From positions 29,473 through 93,472 of the forward strand of contig JABLUY010000134.1 of the NCBI GenBank assembly GCA_013306675.1: a stretch of 64,000 bases of DNA. The letters are read 5' to 3'. This stretch comes from Thraustochytrium sp. TN22 (Eukaryota > Sar > Bigyra > Thraustochytrida > Thraustochytriidae). Below, one piece after another: positions 58,485 to 64,000 of the stretch (position 1 is its first letter; every line of letters starts with the position of its first letter). Position numbers and translations under genes: made by a program. The notes below the pieces were generated by a model that made no database searches, was not told where the DNA came from, and worked only from the letters and a program-made list of their open reading frames with translations.

Positions 58485-61400
58485 ATGGCGTCCAGGGCCT
58501 TCGCGGAGGTGGCGCGGGACCTGCGGGACGGGCTCGCGCTCGAGGAGGCGCTCGAGGAGGCGCGCGTCAAGCGCGGGTACAGCCCCACGGAGCAGGAGCG
58601 GGCGCGCCTGGAGCTGCTCGCCAGGAGCAGCGCGGCGGCGGCCAAGCCTGAGGGGCGAGGCGGCGCCGAAGAGGGCCAGCGCGAGACGCTGGCCAAGCTG
58701 CAGCGGTTCGCGGCCATGGCGCGCGCCGGCGTGCCGCTCGGGAGCGTGGAGCAGAGCATGCGCATCGGCAAGATCAGCGAGCCGCACGTGCTGGCGTTCC
58801 GCAAGTGGTACACGGACGCGGTCGGCGACGCGGTCGGCGGGCCGCGCGCCGCCGAGCGCCTCGTCAACGCGCAGCTGCACCTTGACCCGGCGCTCCTGGA
58901 GGCCGGCGAAGAGGCTCCCGCCGCAGTCAGGCCTGCGCGCCGCGCCCAGCTTCCTCCGGCGTCCGCCCCGAGCGAGGCGGAGATGCTGCAGGAGCTCGGC
59001 ATCGGCGACTCCCTCGCGCTGCTTGCGGATGGTTTCAATGCGATGCGCGAGAAGACCGGGGTCGATGTGCGCGCGCAATACCAGCTGGCCAAGTGGGTCT
59101 CGGAGGCGAGCGCGTCGGGGCAGGCGACTGTGCCTTTGCCGCGACCGGCGCCGCAGGAGCTGCGCGTGTCCAGCACGCTCGCTCAAGCGGTGCTGCTGGA
59201 CCCGTTCCAGCCGCTCTCGGATGCGGTGGAGGGCCTCGGCGATCTCCTCGTCCTCGTCGATCTGCTGTGCGATCTCGTCGACGAGGGCGCCCTCGCGCTG
59301 CTCGCATCGGCGCTGGCGTGGTGGGGCCTCGTGGACGATGCTGAGGGCGACGCGCTCGCGCTGGCCAAGGCCATGCACGCGTACCTCGCTGGCCTGCGCG
59401 GCGTCGCGCTCTTGCCGCTGCGCTGCGCCGGCTCGCAGGATGTCGTCGGCCTTCTTGTCGCGCCAGACCAGGACCCGGATGCAACCGCACCGGGCCGCGC
59501 CACCTTCTCCGTCAAGGTGCTCAACAAGCACCAGGCCGCCTACCACCCACAGCGGTTCGACCCCGAGGCTGACGGCGCCTTGCGCGTGTGTCCAGTACTG
59601 GCGCTCGACGCTGTGCCCCGTCTGCGACTGCTAGACCCGAGCTTTGCGCTCCTCCTCGCCAGGCTCCAAGTGGACGCCTCGAGCCAGCTGCACTCGCCGC
59701 GCCTCCTCTACGAGGTGCTGCTACCCTTTCTCGTCGGCAGCCAGCCCCTCCACGTCGCGGCCGCGGCCACGTACTCGGGCGACCAGGTCCCGTTCTGGAC
59801 CAAGGCCGGCCGTGGGCGGCCTACGCTAGCAAGCGCGGCGCTTCTCGGCCTCCGGTACGCCGCCTTTGCGGACCGCCCTGCCGCGTGGAAGGCGCTGAAG
59901 CTCGAGCTGCGATGCCGCGTGGCGTGCGGCCTCTTGGCCCAGGACGAACCTCTACCCGCAGCGTCCTGGGCTGCCGTGGGCGTGCAGCTCGCGAGGGCCG
60001 CCCTGCGCCGCCGCTCCCAAGACTCGGTGCAGGGCCTCGTGGCGGATCTCGTGCAGCGAGCCGACGCCGCCCGCCAAGAAGAGGCACGCGCCGAACGCGA
60101 ACGCGCTGAGGCATTCTGTCCGGGGCTTGCGCCGTCGCCCCTGGTTCGGGACGTCCTGGATGAAAACGCAGCCTACAAGCACATCTGTGCGCTCGCTTCT
60201 GGCGAACTCGCGCCTCATCACGGGGCGAACCGCCCCGACCCGGAGCTTCGTCTGCAACTCTTGCGCGCGGCGCAAGACCAGAATGAGGCGCTTCTAGACC
60301 GCTTGCAGGCGCTGCACGACCTGTGCGAGGCGTACCAAGGCCCTGCGGTTCTCGCACTAGTTTCGGAGGCGCTCGCGGGCGCCTGGCTGCCCATCGACCC
60401 GGACGAGTGGATGCGAGGCGACAAGAATGCGTGGGCGGACGCCACGGCGCAAGACACCGCTGCCAGAGCGCTCTTGCACCTCGCAAAGTGGACGCTTGCG
60501 GGTGCCGCGCAGGAGACTGGTGCCACGGGTGACCGCGTCGTGGTCGTGGCGGCGCTCTACGCCTTCGCCAACGCAATTGTCCTCGCCCCGGACGGGGGCA
60601 GCGCGCTCAGCGCGCATCTACGCAGCCTCGAGGACGAGATCTGGATAAGCAGCCGCGCGCTTAACGGCGCTGATCTCAATGAGGTCACCGCCGCGCTCCA
60701 CATCAGCGCTTGGCTCCTTCCGGTTCGCGGCTGCGTCGTGCGCTTCCTCTGCGCGGCAAACTCGGACGGCGCCTTACGGCTCTGGGACTTTGCGCACATG
60801 GGCACGCGGCGGGCCGCGCCAGAGTTCACCTTGCAGGTCGCGGCGCACGTGGCGGGCGTCGAGGCGGGCAACGCGCTGGCAGCCGCCCAGGCCTTTAGCC
60901 GGGGCAGCGGCGACGGCACCTTTTCCGCCGTCAGGGACCTGGCGCTGCTCTTCGCGTGGGCCTGCGTGCCCCTTCCTCCTCGTGTCAGCGAGGTGGCAAT
61001 CGCGTGCGAGGCAGTCCCGGCAGGCAAGGACGAAGTACTGACGCGAGTCTTCATTGATGGCGAGGACATCTTTCACGACGGCGCTGTGCGCCGTCGCCGC
61101 TACAGGCCCGCTGCGGACGCCGCGCGCTATGTAGATGTGCTCGCCACCCAGGTGGACGAGGACACCCTCATGCGCGCCATGGACGTGCCCACATTTGCCG
61201 GCTACATGAGCGAGGAGGACGCCGAGCGGCTGCTCTCGTACTTGTGCGCACCATACGTGCGCATTCCGGGTATCCTCGCCTTCTTTGCAGCGCCGGGCCG
61301 CGCGGCGCTTCTGCTCAACGCAGACATTCGGCGCATCTTCGTCGCTTCGCTGCTCGACCCACTGCCGCTCGCGTTGGATGACGCGACACCCTCCCTTGAC

Positions 61401-64000
61401 CAGCTCACGTGTCCAGACGAGGCAAGAGGCCACTCGGTGCACGGCGCGGACTCGATCCTGGCGCTTGAACTGCGCGCGACGGGCGGCGCGCCCTCGCTGT
61501 TGGTCGATCTGCTGTGTCAGGTGCTGCAAGAACTCCTGCGGGCCTGCCGCCGCGTCCTCCCAGCGCCCGCAGACCTGGTCGACGCGCTCGGCGACCTCGC
61601 CATGCTTGGAGCGCAGGTCGAGGCGCTCGCCGACGAGGCAGCAGGTCTCGCGAGCTTGCTCCGCGGGGACTGTCTGCGCTTCCTGCGTGACCACGGGAGA
61701 CTCGACCTGTGCGCCGCGCTTTACGCGACGGTGCCCGTCGCGGAGTGGGGCCGGTCGGTGGACGAGGTCGTGGGCTGGGCCGTGCGCGCGATCCAGGGGC
61801 CGCGACCACCCAACGCCCTGGCGCGCCGCACGCTCGTTGCGCACGCAACGAGCTTGGCGGACGCCCGGTTAACCAACGCTTCGGTCACTGCGCTCGCATC
61901 CTTTGCACTTGGAAGCGCAGTCGACGCTGGCTCTTGGGCGGCTTGCGGGATATCGCGCTGCAGAGGGAACGTGGAAATCGACCTGCTGGCCGGCGACGTG
62001 CGCGTGCAGGGCGCCCTCCCGCAGCGCGGGCTTCCCGAGCACGTTCTCCAGGACCCCGAGGTCGCTGCGATGCTCGCAGGACTCGGCATCGAGTCGACAC
62101 AGGGCTGTGTCCGCCTAGCGCAGGAGACCTGGGCCCTGCAGCTCGCGACGCCAGACCGGCAGCTCGTGCTCTCTCTCAACCAGGAGGCCGCGGTTCTCCC
62201 GGTGGATGCGGGTTGGACTGAAAGCGCTCACGGCGTCTCGTATACGCAGCTTGCGTGCGGGCTGGCCGTGCCGGAGAGCTCGTCAAACTGGGCCGCGAGC
62301 CCGTTCTCGCGCGCTCAGGCGGACGCCTGTAAGGCAGGAATGGCCGGCAAGCTTGCCGCCGTTGTGGCGTGGCCTGCGCACTCGGAGAACCTGTGGTGCT
62401 ACGTGCCGTCGTGGATGCTGGCAGCGAGCATGCCTGCGGCGCTGTGGACAGGGCAGGTTTTTTGGCTCGAGCGAGGCACCAGCAACGTCACAGCGTGCGC
62501 ACCGGGTGCCCGCAACTTGAAGGAGGACGCCGCCGTCTGCGTGAATCTGGATTCCGGCATTGTCTCCCGTGGGCGCTGGGTGCTCGAACGCGAGCCGCCG
62601 CAGGCGCTGGTGCGACCGCTAAAGCGCCTCGAGGACGCCGCACACCTGCTCTTTTGGCGCGACGGCATCGACGGGCCGATCGTGCTCGTGGAGCTGACCC
62701 GCCGTGGTCTGCGCTTCACGCGGCGGCCGGAGTCCGGCCACCTACATCTGGAAGGCAACGACGACCTCTTTTTGGATGTGGAGCAGGCCACCGCGACGTG
62801 CCCGGCACTGCGCGGGCTGACGCGCTTCCTCATTTTGCGCAGCGAGGCCGATGAGGAGGTCGCCCTCGTGGGCTCAGTTGCCACGGACGCCTACGCGCTG
62901 GCGCGCCTCGACCCGGCGCGCACGAGCTTGCTGCCCTCGGAGAGGCATGCTGCGCTGGTGATTGCCGTCGCGAAGCTGGCCGGCTGTGACTTTCGCGGCG
63001 TCGTTCACCTCGCGCCCCTGGCGGCCACGGACGAGGCGCTCACGGAAGCGGAGGCGACGGAGCTCGCGCTTCTGGCGACGCTCAGCACGTCGCGGGATCC
63101 AGACGCGCTCGCGGCGCGCCTCTGGTTGATGGAGGCCACGGTCCTCCGCGGAGGGTCCGTCCTCCCCAAGCACGTGGCGTTGGCCAGGGATGCCGTGCAG
63201 TACCTGCACGTTCTGCCGATGGTGGACCCCAAGCTCCGCCTGCCGCCCAGTGTGGCGCGGACCGTCTTTCGCGCCGCGCTCCAGGCTGGCAAGGCGCGTC
63301 GCGCCGTCTGGCGGAACTGCGCGACGACGGAGGGCGACGAGGCGACGGCCAGCACGGACGTGAACGTGCAGTTGCTGACGCTCTTCTTCGAGCACTACCG
63401 TTGCGAGGGCGAGGAGGGGCAGGCGCGCACGCACGAGATCATCCCCCTTCACGGTGGCGGCGGCTGGCACCGCCTCAAGGAGGGCGCCCTCCGCTGGGCA
63501 GACGAGGTGCTGGACGACGAAGCAGGCGCGTGGTTCGCGAAGTCGCAACTCCCGCGCTTCTCGCGTGACGTAGAGCTTGAGGCCGATGCTGGCTGGGCCG
63601 GCCTAGACCGCGCGGTGGAAGGGGCGCTCAAGGTGGGCTGGGCCGACCCGTGGCTAGCGAGTGCCCTGGACATCGTCTCGGCGGAGACCGCGAGCGGGAC
63701 CGGCTTGGCCCTGGTCGAGCTGCTTGCCGCGCGGGCGTACCTCTTCCAGCAGGCGGTTCAAGGCACGAAGCAGTTTGAGTCGACCACGATCCGTGTCCTC
63801 TGCCTGCTGGCCACGGGGACGCACCTGGACGGGCTTTATGTGCCGCGTCCGGACGTGGGTCAGCACCCTACGCGCCAGGTACGTGCCGCGATTCGTCTGC
63901 TCGAGTCGCTGCGCGGCTCCGCGGTGGTCCGGCGCTGGGCAGGCCGGGACAAGGTGCAGCTGCCGCGGTTGCGAACCAGATTCGGGACGGGCGCTCTGCG
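58485..64000 (+). CDS. large protein of unknown family, open at the right edge
   Basis: The frame from ATG 58485 stays open to the last base: at least 1,838 codons with no stop. The nearest upstream in-frame stop is at 58452, so the start is well supported (MASRAFAEVARDLRDGLALE). The N-terminal ~170 residues are helical and charged. The rest alternates Leu/Ala-rich helical stretches (LLVLVDLLCDLVDEGALALL) with beta-rich segments (LEGNDDLFLDVE). Trp is conspicuous (AWWGLVDD, WAAVGVQL, WLEREP-like stretches), and Cys residues are scattered without zinc spacing. No catalytic or repeat signature is recognised. Alpha-solenoid scaffolding is one possibility, but this is a guess. The C-terminus lies outside the window. 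Shorter frames on the opposite strand are shadows. Confidence 0.82.
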   Translation, partial: MASRAFAEVARDLRDGLALEEALEEARVKRGYSPTEQERARLELLARSSAAAAKPEGRGGAEEGQRETLAKLQRFAAMARAGVPLGSVEQSMRIGKISEPHVLAFRKWYTDAVGDAVGGPRAAERLVNAQLHLDPALLEAGEEAPAAVRPARRAQLPPASAPSEAEMLQELGIGDSLALLADGFNAMREKTGVDVRAQYQLAKWVSEASASGQATVPLPRPAPQELRVSSTLAQAVLLDPFQPLSDAVEGLGDLLVLVDLLCDLVDEGALALLASALAWWGLVDDAEGDALALAKAMHAYLAGLRGVALLPLRCAGSQDVVGLLVAPDQDPDATAPGRATFSVKVLNKHQAAYHPQRFDPEADGALRVCPVLALDAVPRLRLLDPSFALLLARLQVDASSQLHSPRLLYEVLLPFLVGSQPLHVAAAATYSGDQVPFWTKAGRGRPTLASAALLGLRYAAFADRPAAWKALKLELRCRVACGLLAQDEPLPAASWAAVGVQLARAALRRRSQDSVQGLVADLVQRADAARQEEARAERERAEAFCPGLAPSPLVRDVLDENAAYKHICALASGELAPHHGANRPDPELRLQLLRAAQDQNEALLDRLQALHDLCEAYQGPAVLALVSEALAGAWLPIDPDEWMRGDKNAWADATAQDTAARALLHLAKWTLAGAAQETGATGDRVVVVAALYAFANAIVLAPDGGSALSAHLRSLEDEIWISSRALNGADLNEVTAALHISAWLLPVRGCVVRFLCAANSDGALRLWDFAHMGTRRAAPEFTLQVAAHVAGVEAGNALAAAQAFSRGSGDGTFSAVRDLALLFAWACVPLPPRVSEVAIACEAVPAGKDEVLTRVFIDGEDIFHDGAVRRRRYRPAADAARYVDVLATQVDEDTLMRAMDVPTFAGYMSEEDAERLLSYLCAPYVRIPGILAFFAAPGRAALLLNADIRRIFVASLLDPLPLALDDATPSLDQLTCPDEARGHSVHGADSILALELRATGGAPSLLVDLLCQVLQELLRACRRVLPAPADLVDALGDLAMLGAQVEALADEAAGLASLLRGDCLRFLRDHGRLDLCAALYATVPVAEWGRSVDEVVGWAVRAIQGPRPPNALARRTLVAHATSLADARLTNASVTALASFALGSAVDAGSWAACGISRCRGNVEIDLLAGDVRVQGALPQRGLPEHVLQDPEVAAMLAGLGIESTQGCVRLAQETWALQLATPDRQLVLSLNQEAAVLPVDAGWTESAHGVSYTQLACGLAVPESSSNWAASPFSRAQADACKAGMAGKLAAVVAWPAHSENLWCYVPSWMLAASMPAALWTGQVFWLERGTSNVTACAPGARNLKEDAAVCVNLDSGIVSRGRWVLEREPPQALVRPLKRLEDAAHLLFWRDGIDGPIVLVELTRRGLRFTRRPESGHLHLEGNDDLFLDVEQATATCPALRGLTRFLILRSEADEEVALVGSVATDAYALARLDPARTSLLPSERHAALVIAVAKLAGCDFRGVVHLAPLAATDEALTEAEATELALLATLSTSRDPDALAARLWLMEATVLRGGSVLPKHVALARDAVQYLHVLPMVDPKLRLPPSVARTVFRAALQAGKARRAVWRNCATTEGDEATASTDVNVQLLTLFFEHYRCEGEEGQARTHEIIPLHGGGGWHRLKEGALRWADEVLDDEAGAWFAKSQLPRFSRDVELEADAGWAGLDRAVEGALKVGWADPWLASALDIVSAETASGTGLALVELLAARAYLFQQAVQGTKQFESTTIRVLCLLATGTHLDGLYVPRPDVGQHPTRQVRAAIRLLESLRGSAVVRRWAGRDKVQLPRLRTRFGTGAL

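Noticed and set aside
1-64000. Retroelement, Polinton or other virus-like element
   Set aside because: No reverse transcriptase, integrase, capsid or long terminal repeat signature was seen. The only mobile-element candidate has short inverted ends.
1-64000. tRNA and rRNA genes
   Set aside because: No convincing T-loop/A-box/B-box combination or rRNA block was found by eye; a covariance-model search would be decisive.

Overview
The window is GC-rich nuclear DNA of a unicellular eukaryote. It carries eukaryote-only genes: a SEL1L/HRD3 ERAD receptor, the TFIIH p44 subunit, a Qa-SNARE, a CDIN1-type nuclease, a BART-domain protein, an SPX protein and a Rit1 tRNA-modifying enzyme. Almost every gene is one uninterrupted frame, including one of 24.7 kb, so introns are rare. 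The BART-domain protein and the gene mix would fit a flagellated, intron-poor protist such as a stramenopile (labyrinthulomycete- or bicosoecid-like). That placement is an inference from gene content and composition, not shown by the sequence. GC pressure makes very long antisense open frames common here; they are treated as shadows.

Layout. Positions 1-1400 hold five degenerate copies of a ~300-345 bp tandem repeat, followed by gene-poor sequence. Next come HRD3/SEL1L (+, 3754-6258) and an unrecognised Cys-containing protein (+, 6514-7326). A small repeat patch separates these from a giant convergent gene (-, 7725-32444; 8,239 aa). That protein combines a DUF3638/DUF3645-like P-loop core with ubiquitin-like, WWE, SAM, SPRY-like, Tudor-like, LamG-like, EF-hand, zinc-cluster and two thioredoxin-fold regions. 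Upstream of it on the minus strand lie a CDIN1 nuclease and a possible small membrane protein. A ~2.28 kb DNA-transposon-like element with clear terminal inverted repeats (34828-37104) follows.

The centre holds a BART protein (+), a triple CNB-RGS protein (-), and a probably mitochondrial DEDDh exonuclease with 35-residue basic repeats (+), whose 3' end is partly duplicated downstream. Then come a methyltransferase-Rit1 fusion (+) and TFIIH p44 (-). The right part holds a divergent pair, an STK16-like kinase (-) and a syntaxin (+). It continues with an SPX-six-TM membrane protein (-), a GT92-like type II membrane glycosyltransferase (-), and a gene of unknown function (+) that runs off the right edge after at least 1,838 codons.

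The genes are unrelated housekeeping and signalling genes, not a cluster for one pathway. Two loose themes are proteostasis (HRD3 next to the giant ubiquitin-like/WWE/DUF3638 protein) and membrane traffic (STK16-like kinase divergent from a syntaxin). The most novel items are the giant protein, the methyltransferase-Rit1 fusion, the inverted-repeat element with an unrecognised protein, and the exonuclease with histone-H1-like repeats. No tRNA, rRNA, CRISPR array or retrovirus-like element was recognised by eye.
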